Assembly: GCF_900177795.1 (NCBI RefSeq)
Contig: NZ_FXWJ01000005.1
Coordinates: forward strand, 186,001 to 250,000
DNA length: 64,000 nt
From: Plantibacter elymi (nom. nud.)
GTDB lineage: Bacteria; Actinomycetota; Actinomycetes; Actinomycetales; Microbacteriaceae
Direction: 5' to 3'
In this document: piece after piece, positions 1-8,578 of the stretch
How the letters are laid out: each line of letters begins with the position of its first letter
How positions within the stretch are numbered: position 1 is the first letter of the stretch
Made by a program: the position numbers and the translations under genes
Notes under the pieces: generated by a model
The model's database searches: none
What the model was told of the DNA's origin: nothing
Seen by the model: only the letters and a program-made list of their open reading frames with translations

Positions 1-1
1 C

Positions 2-979
2 CGCAAGCTCGCCAAGACCATCGACGACGGCGTGGCCCGCCTCGAGATCGGTCTGGAGGAGCAGCTCGGGTTCACCGACGACCTCGTCGACGTCACCGCA
101 CGCTACCTGCTCGAGGCCGGCGGCAAGCGGGTCCGCCCGCTGCTCACGATGCTCATCGCCCAGCTCGGCGACGGCATCACCGACAACGTCCTGCGGGCGG
201 CCGAGGCGATCGAGATCACACACCTCGGCTCGCTGTACCACGACGACGTCATGGACGACGCCGACAAACGTCGAGGCGTGCCCAGCGCCCACCAGGTGTT
301 CGGCAACAACACCGCCATCCTCACCGGCGACCTCCTGTTCGCGCGTGCCAGCCAGATCATGGCCGACCTCGGCGAGCGGGCGATCCGGATCCAGGCCGCC
401 ACGTTCGAGCGCCTCGTGCTGGGGCAGCTGCACGAGACCACCGGTCCTCGCGAGGGTCAGGACGAGGTCGAGCACTACATCCAGGTCCTCGCCGACAAGA
501 CCGGCTCGCTCATCGCCGCCGCGGCCCGGAGCGGCGTCATCTTCTCCAACGCCCCCGAGGTGTACGAGAGCGCGGTCGTCGAGTTCGGCGAGAAGGTCGG
601 CATCGCCTTCCAGCTCATCGACGACGTCATCGACCTGTCGCCGCAACCCGAGGAGACCGGCAAGGTCCCCGGCACCGACCTGCGGGCCGGCGTCGTCACC
701 CTCCCCATGCTCTACCTGCGCCGCGAGGCGGTCGCCGACCCCGAGGCCGCGGCCCTCGTCGCCCGTCTCGACGCCGAGGTCGCCGAGACGGACCACGATC
801 CCGTCCGGTTCGCCGCGCTCGTCGCCACCCTGCGCGACCACGCCGTGACCGCACGGACCTTCGCCGAGGCCCGGCAGTGGGCCGACGAAGCGATCGCGGC
901 ACTGGCACCGCTGCCCGACGGCTCGGTCAAGAAGGCGCTCGTGCACTTCGCGAAGGCGATCGTCGATCGAAGGAGTTGA
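2..979 (+). CDS. Polyprenyl diphosphate synthase (5' end outside window)
   Basis: All-alpha prenyltransferase that extends allylic diphosphates with isopentenyl diphosphate; in actinobacteria such enzymes usually make the menaquinone side chain. Both Asp-rich Mg2+/diphosphate sites are visible: DDVMD in LYHDDVMDDADKRRG, and DDVID in FQLIDDVIDLS. The GGKRVRP substrate motif lies near the visible N-terminus. The frame stays open to base 2 and the GTG at 32 lies inside conserved sequence, so the true start is probably upstream of the window. A ferredoxin reductase follows 113 bases later. The chain length of the product cannot be read from the sequence. Confidence 0.9.
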   Translation, partial: RKLAKTIDDGVARLEIGLEEQLGFTDDLVDVTARYLLEAGGKRVRPLLTMLIAQLGDGITDNVLRAAEAIEITHLGSLYHDDVMDDADKRRGVPSAHQVFGNNTAILTGDLLFARASQIMADLGERAIRIQAATFERLVLGQLHETTGPREGQDEVEHYIQVLADKTGSLIAAAARSGVIFSNAPEVYESAVVEFGEKVGIAFQLIDDVIDLSPQPEETGKVPGTDLRAGVVTLPMLYLRREAVADPEAAALVARLDAEVAETDHDPVRFAALVATLRDHAVTARTFAEARQWADEAIAALAPLPDGSVKKALVHFAKAIVDRRS

Positions 980-1092
980 TGGCGGCGCCGCCCCACCGGA
1001 GCGGCACGGCATCCCAGACGCGCATGCATGACGGCCGGAGCGCTCCGCCGGCCGCACCCGGAACCCCGCATGGGGACACGAAAGGAACCACC

Positions 1093-2478
1093 GTGACCAA
1101 GCTCAGGCTGGCCATCGTCGGCGCAGGACCCGCAGGCATCTACGCGGCAGACATCCTCCTGAAGGCGGAACGGAAGTTCGACGTCTCCATCGACCTCTTC
1201 GAGCAGCTTCCGGCCCCGTACGGCCTGGTCCGCTACGGCGTCGCGCCCGACCACCCGCGTATCAAGGGGATCATCAACGCCCTCCGCGACGTCCTCGACC
1301 GAGGCGACATCCGGATCTTCGGCAACGTCCGCTTCGGTGTCGACATCACGCTCGACGACCTCAAGCACCACTACAACGCCGTGATCTTCTCCACGGGTGC
1401 CGTCGAGGACGCCCCGCTCGACATCCCGGGCATCGACCTCGACGGGTCGTACGGCGCCGCCGAGTTCGTGAGCTGGTTCGACGGACACCCCGACGTCCCC
1501 CGCACCTGGCCACTCGAAGCGGAGTCGATCGCCGTGATCGGCAACGGCAACGTCGCGCTCGACGTCGCACGCATGCTCGCGAAGCACCCGGAGGACCTGC
1601 TCCCGACCGAGATCCCGGCCAACGTCCACGAGGGGCTGCAGCAGTCGCCCGTGACCGACGTGCACGTCTTCGGGCGTCGTGGGCCCGCACAGGTGAAGTT
1701 CACGCCGCTGGAACTCCGCGAACTCGGGGAACTCAACGACGTCGACATGATCCTCGCCGATGAGGACTTCGACTACGACGAGGCGTCGAAGGCGGCGGTG
1801 GCGAGCAACAAGCAGGTCATGGTCATCGACCGCGTCCTGCAGCACTGGCGGAAGCGCGAGACCGGCCAGGCCTCGCGCCGACTGCACCTGCACTTCTACG
1901 CGAAGCCGCTCGAGGTCGTCGACGACGGTTCCGGCAAGGTCGCCGCTTTCCGGTACGAGCGGACGAGGCCCGACGGTCAGGGCGGGGTCGAGGGCACGGG
2001 TGAGATCCGCGAGGTCCCGATCCAGGCGCTCTATCGCGCGGTGGGGTACTTCGGAAGCCCACTGCCCGGCGTGCCCTTCGACTCGCGGCACGGCGTCATC
2101 CCCAACCACGAGGGCAAGGTCCTCCACCCCGAGAGTAACGAGCGCGTCCCGGGCGTCTACGCGACCGGTTGGATCAAGCGCGGTCCGGTCGGCCTCATCG
2201 GCCACACGAAGTCGGACGCGATGGAGACCATCAGTCACGTCATCAACGACCAGGCGGACTGGTGGGCGCCGGCCGAACCCGAGGAGGAGGCCGTCGTCGC
2301 GCTGCTCGAGTCGCGCGGCGTGGCCTACACGGACCTCGAGGGCTGGCACCTCCTCGACCAGCATGAGATCGCGCTCGGTGAACCACAGGGTCGCGCCCGC
2401 ATCAAGGTGGTGCCGCGTGAGGAGATGGTCGCGATCTCACGTGCGCAGCCGTCTGGCACCGGGACACCCTCCGCCTGA
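1093..2478 (+). CDS. Ferredoxin--NADP+ reductase, adrenodoxin reductase type (FprA-like)
   Basis: FAD flavoprotein passing electrons between NADPH and ferredoxin in the cytosol. The 461-residue product starts with an FAD-binding Rossmann motif (GAGPAG, residues 10-15) followed by APYGLVRYGVAPDHP, typical of the adrenodoxin reductase/FprA family. A second nucleotide site (GNGNVALDVARML) binds NADPH. Near the C-terminus, GVYATGWIKRGPVGLIGHTKSDA is the family's FAD-contacting block. The GTG at 1093 was chosen because it follows AAAGGAA at a proper distance and begins the conserved domain; the open frame extends upstream but has no homology-like sequence there. The length is normal for the family. 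Confidence 0.93.
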   Translation: MTKLRLAIVGAGPAGIYAADILLKAERKFDVSIDLFEQLPAPYGLVRYGVAPDHPRIKGIINALRDVLDRGDIRIFGNVRFGVDITLDDLKHHYNAVIFSTGAVEDAPLDIPGIDLDGSYGAAEFVSWFDGHPDVPRTWPLEAESIAVIGNGNVALDVARMLAKHPEDLLPTEIPANVHEGLQQSPVTDVHVFGRRGPAQVKFTPLELRELGELNDVDMILADEDFDYDEASKAAVASNKQVMVIDRVLQHWRKRETGQASRRLHLHFYAKPLEVVDDGSGKVAAFRYERTRPDGQGGVEGTGEIREVPIQALYRAVGYFGSPLPGVPFDSRHGVIPNHEGKVLHPESNERVPGVYATGWIKRGPVGLIGHTKSDAMETISHVINDQADWWAPAEPEEEAVVALLESRGVAYTDLEGWHLLDQHEIALGEPQGRARIKVVPREEMVAISRAQPSGTGTPSA

Positions 2479-2565
2479 GCCGCGCTCGCGATCCCGCCGA
2501 TCGCGTCGCGTCAAGCCGCTCGACGGAACCCGGTTCCAACGGGTGCCGGTCACTATGCTGGACGG

Positions 2566-3633
2566 ATGACCGACCCCAACGCGCCCCAGAACGTCCCGTC
2601 GGAGCAGCCGACGTCCGTACCGCCGTCCGAGCCGCCGGCCTTCGTCGCCGACGGCCAGCAGCAGCAACAGCAGCAGCCGCGCTACGGCGAGATGCACCCG
2701 GATCCCGTGCAGCAGCAGTGGGACCAGACGGGGCAGCAGACTCCGGCGCCGCAGCAGGGTGGCCAGTGGGGTCAGCCGCAGACCGGTGAGCAGGCGGGCC
2801 AGTGGGGTCAGCCGCAGCAGGGCCAGTACGGCCAGCCGCAGCACCCGGGCCAGCCGCAGCACACCGGCCAGTACGGCCAGGACACCGGTCAGTACGGCCA
2901 GCCGCAGCAGACCGGTCAGTACGGAGCCCCCCAGGGCCAGTACGGTCAGCCGCAGCAGGGCCAGTACGGTCAGCCGCAGCAGTACGCGCAGGCTCAGCAG
3001 AAGGCGCCGAACCCCCGTGCACGCGAGACGCGTCTCGCGCTCGTGTCGGTCGGGATCGCAGCGGGTATCGCCGCGGCCGTCGCACTGGTCAGCCTCATCG
3101 GGTCCTTCTTCAGCATCTCCGAGTACTACCCCGTCGGCGACGTCCTGCTGGGCTTCGGTGCCAACCTCGTGAACATCGCCCTCTGGGGCGCGGGAGCGGC
3201 TCTCATCCTCATCATGGTCCGACCGCTCACGCGCGTCCGCACCGCTCGCGACCTCATCCAGGCGGTCGGCATCGCCGCAGCCGTCGGAACCGGTGTCATG
3301 CTGCTCGTCGTGCTCATCGTCACCATCGTGCGTGGCGTCGTCGAGCAGTACGGCACGCCGGCGTTCTTCGTCAACCAGGGCTTCCTCTCGCCGATCCTCT
3401 ACGGGGTCACCCTCGCGGGCTTCCTCACGATCGGTGCCGTGCTCGTGACGCGCTTCGTCGCACCCGAGGGATTCGCCGACGCCCCGCACGAGCAGCACAG
3501 CGGTCAGCAGCACGGTCAGCAGTTCCTGCAGGGTCAGCACGAGCAGCAGGGGCCGCAGCAGCACGGTCAGGCGCAGCAGCCCTACGGACAGCAGCCGCAG
3601 GCTCCGCAGCAGCACAACCCGTACCAGCAGTAG
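2566..3633 (+). CDS. Membrane protein with Gln/Gly/Tyr-rich cytosolic tails, unknown function
   Basis: I do not recognise a named family. The 355-residue protein has a low-complexity N-terminal half with about a dozen repeats of the form GQYGQPQ or GQWGQPQ (residues about 60-145). About four hydrophobic segments follow between residues 160 and 300, and the protein ends in a second Gln-rich tail (QQHGQ repeats). Disordered Q/G/P tails around a small membrane core are common in actinobacterial envelope proteins of unknown role. The ATG lies 87 bases after the reductase stop. A 14-bp hairpin follows the stop codon, so the gene probably ends its own transcript. Confidence 0.75.
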   Translation: MTDPNAPQNVPSEQPTSVPPSEPPAFVADGQQQQQQQPRYGEMHPDPVQQQWDQTGQQTPAPQQGGQWGQPQTGEQAGQWGQPQQGQYGQPQHPGQPQHTGQYGQDTGQYGQPQQTGQYGAPQGQYGQPQQGQYGQPQQYAQAQQKAPNPRARETRLALVSVGIAAGIAAAVALVSLIGSFFSISEYYPVGDVLLGFGANLVNIALWGAGAALILIMVRPLTRVRTARDLIQAVGIAAAVGTGVMLLVVLIVTIVRGVVEQYGTPAFFVNQGFLSPILYGVTLAGFLTIGAVLVTRFVAPEGFADAPHEQHSGQQHGQQFLQGQHEQQGPQQHGQAQQPYGQQPQAPQQHNPYQQ

Positions 3634-3639
3634 TCGGAG

Positions 3640-3676
3640 GGTCGGGTGGTCGGCGCGCGAGCCCGACCATCCGACC
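3640..3676 (+). terminator. Probable terminator hairpin
   Basis: A 14-bp stem (3640-3653 with 3663-3676, one G-T pair) with a 9-base loop begins a few bases after the stop of the Q-rich membrane protein. There is no clear T-run, as is usual in GC-rich actinobacteria. Confidence 0.55.
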
Positions 3677-3706
3677 ACCGATCACCGGGCGCGGTAACGT
3701 GACGGT

Positions 3707-4744
3707 ATGGCCGGATCTCGAGGGTGGACCGCCGACATCCTCGGCGAGGGCTTCCAGCAGCGCACGCTGACCCTCGAACCGGACGATGAGGGCGACGTCG
3801 TCGCGACCCTCGTCCGCTACCGGATGCCGCCGCTCGAGCAGCTCGGCGAGTTCCTGCTGCCCGACGTCGCGGACGGCATCGACGTCCTGTACGTCCACGG
3901 CTGGTCCGACTACTTCTTCCAACGCCACCTCGCGCGATTCTGGGCCAGGCTCGGCGCGCGGTTCTACGCGCTCGACCTGCGCAAGTACGGCCGGAGTCTC
4001 CGCCCGCACCAGACTCCGGGATACGTCGACGACCTCCGCACCTACGACGAGGACATCGAGGCCGCGCTCGCGGTGATGGGACACGGCTCCGACGAGCAGG
4101 CCGCCGGGCGGCGGACCCGGCGCAGACTCGTCCTCCTCGGGCACTCGACCGGCGGGCTCACCCTGAGTCTCTGGACGGCCCGGAACCAGGATCGCGTCGC
4201 CGGTCTCGTCCTGAACAGTCCGTGGCTCGAATTCCAGGCGAGGCAGCTCGGGCGACTCGCGATCGCTCCGCTCGTCCAAGCCGGATCGCGGATCGACCCA
4301 CGTGCGCAGCTCCCCGTCGTCGACCTCGGGTTCTACACCCGCTCCGTGTCGAGCACGATGGACGGCGCCTGGGACTACGACTTCGCCTGGCGTCCGCTCC
4401 ACGGCTTCCCGTTGCATCCCGGGTGGTTGAACGCGATCCTGCGAGGGCATCGGCTCGTCGACGCGGGCCTGCAGCTGCGTGTGCCGGCACTCACGCTGCT
4501 GTCGGCACGGAGTGTCCTGCTGCCGCGGTGGAACGACGCGATGATGCGGAGTGACACGGCGCTCGACGTCGATGCGGTCGCGGAACGCGCACTCGACCTC
4601 GGCGAGACCGTCACGATCGTGCGCCTCGACGGCGCCCTGCACGACGTCTTCCTGTCCGAGGAGCCCGTCCGACAGCGTGCGTTCGAGCAGATCGTCGCTT
4701 GGGGACGCGGCTACCTCACGAAGCCGACGGCCGTCGACCGCTAG
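3707..4744 (+). CDS. Alpha/beta hydrolase, lysophospholipase/monoacylglycerol lipase-like
   Basis: Serine hydrolase of 345 residues, probably cytosolic, since no signal peptide is seen. The nucleophile elbow is GHSTGG with Ser147. The HGW motif at residues 64-66 fits the oxyanion-hole region, and His in LDGALHDVFLS near residue 320 fits the catalytic histidine. The overall layout (LYVHGWSDYFFQ, then ALDLRKYGRS, then GHSTGG) is that of the PldB/monoglyceride lipase group. The substrate cannot be told. The gene stands alone, with hairpins before and just after it. Confidence 0.85.
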   Translation: MAGSRGWTADILGEGFQQRTLTLEPDDEGDVVATLVRYRMPPLEQLGEFLLPDVADGIDVLYVHGWSDYFFQRHLARFWARLGARFYALDLRKYGRSLRPHQTPGYVDDLRTYDEDIEAALAVMGHGSDEQAAGRRTRRRLVLLGHSTGGLTLSLWTARNQDRVAGLVLNSPWLEFQARQLGRLAIAPLVQAGSRIDPRAQLPVVDLGFYTRSVSSTMDGAWDYDFAWRPLHGFPLHPGWLNAILRGHRLVDAGLQLRVPALTLLSARSVLLPRWNDAMMRSDTALDVDAVAERALDLGETVTIVRLDGALHDVFLSEEPVRQRAFEQIVAWGRGYLTKPTAVDR

Positions 4745-5085
4745 CGTTCAGCGGGCGGCAGGTGCCGCCGCGAGCCCATCGGACGCCGCGGATCCGGTCG
4801 CCCGGCGGCGAGCCAGTCGGCGTAGCTGTGATTCGCGCCGATGGCGCACCAACACGGGACACCGACCTCCTGGCCGGCGCGCGAGGTCCGGAAGAGTTCG
4901 AGATGCGACCCGTCCGCGGGTCTCTGGTGATCCACTGCTCCACCCCAACCATCGAGCCCGCTCGTGCGGGTACGGCTCGTCCGGCGCCGTGCCGAACGGG
5001 AGCCCGCTGATCGGGTGCTCCGGTGAAGAGAGTGGTGCGGGGGTCGATCATGACGCGATCGAGGTGATCGACCGCGTCCGACCCG
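4745..5085. other. Intergenic stretch, no confident gene
   Basis: Between two convergent genes. A 6-bp hairpin with a 4-base loop (4754-4769) may help end the hydrolase transcript. On the minus strand a frame ending at 4741 (GTG at 4935) reads a protein-like run with CWC and ANHSYADWLAAG. It could be the tail of a decayed gene, but no upstream part is recognisable. Confidence 0.4.
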
Positions 5086-5574
5086 CTAGCGGTAGTTGAC
5101 GAACTGGAGGTCGATGTCGAGGTCGGCACCCTTGAGCAGCGCCATGGTGGCCTGGAGATCGTCACGGCTCTTCGACGAGACGCGGAGCTCGTCGCCCTGG
5201 ATCTGCGACTTGACCGACTTCGGGCCCTCGTCGCGGATGAGCTTGTTGGCCTTCTTCGCGATCTCCTGGCTGATGCCCTCCTTGAGGGTCGCCTCGATCC
5301 GGTACTCCTTGCCGCTCGCGAACGGGTCGCCGACCTCGAGGCTCTTGAGCGAGATGCCGCGCTTGATGAGCTTGGACTCGAAGACGTCGAGGATCGCCTT
5401 CACGCGCTCCTCGGTGTTGGCCTTCATGAGGATCTTCTCGCCGCTCCAAGCGATCGAGGCACCGACGTTCTTGAAGTCGTACCGCTGCTCGACCTCCTTG
5501 TGCGCCTGGTTGAGGGCGTTGTCCGCCTCCATCTTGTCGACCTTGCTCACGACGTCAAACGATGAATCTGCCAT
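5086..5574 (-). CDS. YajQ/DUF520-family nucleotide-binding protein
   Basis: Small cytosolic protein of 162 residues with the family signature [13 protein letters not shown] at the N-terminus and [12 protein letters not shown] soon after. YajQ proteins have two ferredoxin-like folds. They bind nucleotides, and some bind cyclic di-GMP. The length matches the family. The ATG at 5574 was chosen over the ATG three codons upstream because family members start with MADSSFD. It is convergent with the alpha/beta hydrolase and divergent from the transglycosylase-like lipoprotein. Confidence 0.93.
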   Translation of the reverse strand: MADSSFDVVSKVDKMEADNALNQAHKEVEQRYDFKNVGASIAWSGEKILMKANTEERVKAILDVFESKLIKRGISLKSLEVGDPFASGKEYRIEATLKEGISQEIAKKANKLIRDEGPKSVKSQIQGDELRVSSKSRDDLQATMALLKGADLDIDLQFVNYR

Positions 5575-5627
5575 GTGGACCATGGTAGCGCCGGTGCCGC
5601 TCAGGCTGGTGTGGTTGGCTGGATGCG

Positions 5628-6392
5628 ATGCGCAGCCCGATGAAGCAGGACCAGCGGACCGTCGTCGGACGACGAGGGGCGCTCGCGGGAGCGACCCTCG
5701 TGATCGGTGTGCTCGTGTTGAGCGGTTGCACTCCCGAGTCCGACCCCGTCCCGTATGCGGTTCCCGTCGAGCTCCCGCCGAAGAGCGACGCCCCCGACGG
5801 TGGTGTCGCGAACGTCGACCTCGCAGATCCCCAGTGGATCACCGATGTCGCCGAGGCGAGTGGCATCCCCGAGCGCGCCCTGCGTTCCTATGCCGGTGCC
5901 GCCATCCGCAAGGCCGAGCTGACGCCGGAGTGCGGCATCGGCTGGACGACGATCGCGGCCGTCGGGTTCGCCGAGAGCGACCACGGTCGCCACGACGGCT
6001 CGAAGCTCGGCGAGGACGGCGTCGTGTCGCCGCCGATCTTCGGTGTGCCACTGAAGGGTGGCGAGACCGAGGAGATCACCGACACCGACCAGGGGGTCAT
6101 CGACGGCGATCCGGTCCACGACCGAGCCGTCGGTCCGTTCCAGTTCATCCCGCAGTCGTGGGAGAACTGGGGGACCGACGCGAGTGGTGACGGCGTGCTC
6201 GACCCGCAGAACCTCGACGACGCCGCGATGGCGGCCGCGAACTACCTCTGCCGGGCGAGCGACTACGACATGCGGACGGAGGACGGCTGGCTGAGCGGGA
6301 TCCGGGCGTACAACTCGTCACCCGAGTACCTCCGGCGGGTCGCCGCCGCGGCGAACGAGTACGCCGAAGCCGCGCCGTCCGACAAGCGCTGA
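5628..6392 (+). CDS. Transglycosylase-like lipoprotein
   Basis: Predicted peptidoglycan lytic transglycosylase anchored outside the membrane. A hydrophobic N-terminal segment ends in the lipobox LSGC, which gives lipid attachment at Cys. The catalytic-type region contains FAESDHG with a candidate Glu, then [15 protein letters not shown] and ANYLCRA, as in SLT/MltB-like domains. The second ATG at 5640 is an alternative start. A paralogue with the same domain but a membrane anchor lies at 23428-24366. About 105 bases downstream begins tRNA-Tyr. Confidence 0.85.
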   Translation: MRSPMKQDQRTVVGRRGALAGATLVIGVLVLSGCTPESDPVPYAVPVELPPKSDAPDGGVANVDLADPQWITDVAEASGIPERALRSYAGAAIRKAELTPECGIGWTTIAAVGFAESDHGRHDGSKLGEDGVVSPPIFGVPLKGGETEEITDTDQGVIDGDPVHDRAVGPFQFIPQSWENWGTDASGDGVLDPQNLDDAAMAAANYLCRASDYDMRTEDGWLSGIRAYNSSPEYLRRVAAAANEYAEAAPSDKR

Positions 6393-6497
6393 GCGGCCCG
6401 GCGACGGATGCCGATGCTGATTTCGCGTCCGGCGGTCTGACGGCTATATTGGTCAAGCGCTTTCGGTTGGCTGTTCGAAAGTCGGTCGGGCGCGCTT

Positions 6498-6579
6498 GGC
6501 GAGTTACCCTAGCGGCCAAAGGGATCTGACTGTAAATCAGACGGCTCAGCCTTCGGGGGTTCGAATCCCTCACTCGCCA
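6498..6579 (+). tRNA. tRNA-Tyr (GUA)
   Basis: Acceptor arms GGCGAGT (6498-6504) and ACTCGCC (6572-6578) pair fully. The anticodon loop carries GTA, the T-arm reads GGGTTCGAATCCC, and the variable arm is long as expected for bacterial tRNA-Tyr. CCA is not encoded. Confidence 0.97.
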
Positions 6580-6584
6580 CGGAC

Positions 6585-6617
6585 AAATCGCCTCATCCTT
6601 CGGATGGGGCGATTTTT
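6585..6617 (+). terminator. Rho-independent terminator of tRNA-Tyr
   Basis: A 14-bp stem (AAATCGCC... with ...GGCGATTT) and TTC loop followed by a short T-run, five bases after the tRNA. Confidence 0.9.
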
Positions 6618-7524
6618 CGTCGTGTCGCTCGGACGGTCGTGCACCCATCCGCTCCCTGCGCTGCGCTGAGCCGGTCGAAGCGTCGGAGGGCACGCGAGAA
6701 TCCCGCCAATCCGCCTCGCCTCCGCCTCGCCTCCGCCGGTCCCTGAGTAACCCTCTCCGGTCCCTGAGTAACCCTCTCCGGTCCCTGAGTAACCCTCTCC
6801 GGTCCCTGAGCAACCCTCTCCGGTCCCTGAGCAACCCTCTCCGGTCCCTGAGCTTGTCGAAGGGTACACGGAGAACCCCGCGAATCCGGCATGCCTCTTC
6901 CGGTCCCTGAGCTTGTCGAAGGGCGTTCGTAGGCACTTCGACAAGCTCAGTGACCGGAAGAGGTGCTCCCGCATTCATTTCGGTCTCCGGGTGACCCTCG
7001 CCGGTCCCTGAGCCTGTCGAAGGGCACACGAGCAACTTCCACAGCCATCCCGACTCAGCATCTGGAATGTCAGTGGTCCGTAGTGGACTGGTTCCATGAC
7101 TGAGACCACCGCGACACCCGACGGGAAGCAGTATCGGACCGAGCCGGATCCCGCACCGTTCTGACCTGCCTCGGTGTCCTCAGATCGAAGGGTTCCATGT
7201 GGGCACTTCGACAAGCTCAGTGACCGGGAAAAGTCTGTCCGCACCGTTTCGGTCCTCGAGCCGTGCCGCACTTCGACAGGCTCAGTGACCGGGAGCGGTG
7301 TGCCCGGCGCGGTGAGGGTTTTTTGTGGGCACTTCGACAAGCTCAGTGACCGGGCTGGACTGCTTCCGGATCGCTCCGGTCCCTGAGCTTGTCGAAGGGT
7401 ACTCGGGTCGCGCCGGGTCGGTTTGCGGAGGAGGTGTGCCCGGGTTGGCTTCGGTTCCTGAGCTGCACCGCACTGAGCCCGTCGACATGTCGAAGGGCGG
7501 CAGGGGTCGCCCTAGGGTGGTGGG
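6618..7524. repeat. Non-coding repeat block: 21-bp tandem array and inverted REP-like elements
   Basis: About 0.9 kb without a credible gene. Bases 6738-6842 hold five head-to-tail 21-bp units (GGTCCCTGAGYAACCCTCTCC is one unit over its length). They run into a full REP-like element at 6841-6864. Further copies of the element (core GGTCCCTGAGCTTGTCGAAG) lie at 6900-6923, 7001-7024 and 7376-7399. Reversed copies (CTTCGACAAGCTCAGTGACC) lie at 6934-6957, 7204-7227, 7269-7292 and 7330-7353. The pair at 6900/6934 can form a long hairpin. Open frames here are only translations of the repeat. Confidence 0.9.
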
Positions 7525-8352
7525 GTGACCGGACACGAAGAGCTCCTCCAGATCGCCGCCGACATCGCCGCAGAGGCCGGCGAACTGATCCTGCGCCGAC
7601 GCCGGGAGGGTGTCGAGATCGCCGCGAGCAAGTCGTCGGTCGAAGACGTCGTGACCCGAGCCGACCGCGAGTCCGAGCAGTTCATCCGCGAGCGCCTCCT
7701 CGCAGCACGCCCGAACGACGGATTCCTCGGCGAGGAGACCGGCGCGGAGGGCGGATCGACGGGAACCTCCGGTCTGACCTGGGTCGTCGACCCCATCGAC
7801 GGCACCGTCAACTACCTCTACGACATCCCCGCGTACGCCGTCAGCATCGGGGTCGTCGAGGGGGAACCGGACCCGGCCACCTGGACCGCCCTCGCCGGAG
7901 CCGTGGTGAACCCGGTCCTGGGTGAGCACTACACCGCCTCCCGTGGCGGGGGAGCGCGACTGAACGGCCGCGTCCTCGAGGTCAACCGAGACGTGGCACC
8001 GAACGTGGCGCTGCTCGGCACCGGCTTCTCCTACACCGCCTCGCGGCGCATGGAGCAGGCGGCCGTGCTCGGTGCCCTCCTCGGGACGTTCCGCGACGTC
8101 CGTCGGATCGGCTCCGCCGCACTCGACCTGTGCAGCGTCGCGTCCGGCCGTCTCGACGCCTACTACGAGAGTGGCCTGAAGCCGTGGGACCAGGTCGCAG
8201 GTGCGCTCATCGCTGCCGAGGCGGGCGCGACGGTCGCCGGCTTCGACGGTGCTCCGGCCACCACGCAGCTCATCATGGCCGCCGATGCGCCGCTGCTCGC
8301 GGTCCTCGAACGGCTCCTCGTCGAGCAGGGCTTCGCGACGCCGATCGGGTGA
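7525..8352 (+). CDS. Inositol monophosphatase family protein
   Basis: Mg2+-dependent, Li+-sensitive type sugar/inositol phosphate phosphatase of 275 residues, cytosolic. Metal-binding motifs are all present: GEE (residues 69-71), DPIDGT (89-94) and the late LKPWDQVAGALIAAEAG motif that supplies the last Asp. The fold spans the whole protein and the length is normal. It may act on inositol-1-phosphate, histidinol phosphate or a related substrate; the sequence does not separate these. The start is GTG at 7525, directly after the repeat block. Confidence 0.9.
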   Translation: MTGHEELLQIAADIAAEAGELILRRRREGVEIAASKSSVEDVVTRADRESEQFIRERLLAARPNDGFLGEETGAEGGSTGTSGLTWVVDPIDGTVNYLYDIPAYAVSIGVVEGEPDPATWTALAGAVVNPVLGEHYTASRGGGARLNGRVLEVNRDVAPNVALLGTGFSYTASRRMEQAAVLGALLGTFRDVRRIGSAALDLCSVASGRLDAYYESGLKPWDQVAGALIAAEAGATVAGFDGAPATTQLIMAADAPLLAVLERLLVEQGFATPIG

Positions 8353-8485
8353 CACTCCATGCGCGTTGCCGCCGCTCGCGGTAACGCTCCGGTGGCGACT
8401 CGTTCATAAGAGAACTCTCATATAGCCGCTGACCAGGGCTTTATCGAGTAAAACCGAGCACTGCCATGGCTTTTTCAGCCTCCCG

Positions 8486-8513
8486 TTGCTAGCATTTATG
8501 CATTCGTTACCTT
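8486..8513 (+). promoter_or_regulatory. Candidate promoter for the M23 peptidase gene
   Basis: TTGCTA (8486-8491), a 16-base spacer and TACCTT (8508-8513). It lies within 8400-8510, a clearly AT-richer island than its surroundings. A transcript from here would have a leader of about 60 or 90 bases, depending on the start used. Confidence 0.35.
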
Positions 8514-8578
8514 CGCGTTCCCCCGCGCGGACGGACGTCGAGATCTTCCTGCTAGCCCATTGAAAGGCCCCCGCCCCC

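Noticed and set aside
712-2364. 550-residue minus-strand open frame opposite the ferredoxin reductase
   Set aside because: Antisense shadow caused by GC-rich third positions; no motif, and the plus strand is a clear enzyme.
4741-4935. Small minus-strand gene ending CWCAIGANHSYADWLAAG...
   Set aside because: Protein-like in part, but no start signal, no known family and the frame upstream loses character; kept only as a remark on the intergenic stretch.
6738-6864. Possible CRISPR array in the tandem repeats
   Set aside because: Units are 21 bp and contiguous with no spacers, and no cas gene is in the window.
6145-7035. Minus-strand open frame with repeated Gly-Thr-Gly-Glu residues
   Set aside because: Translation of the 21-bp tandem array and REP-like elements, crossing a tRNA and its terminator.
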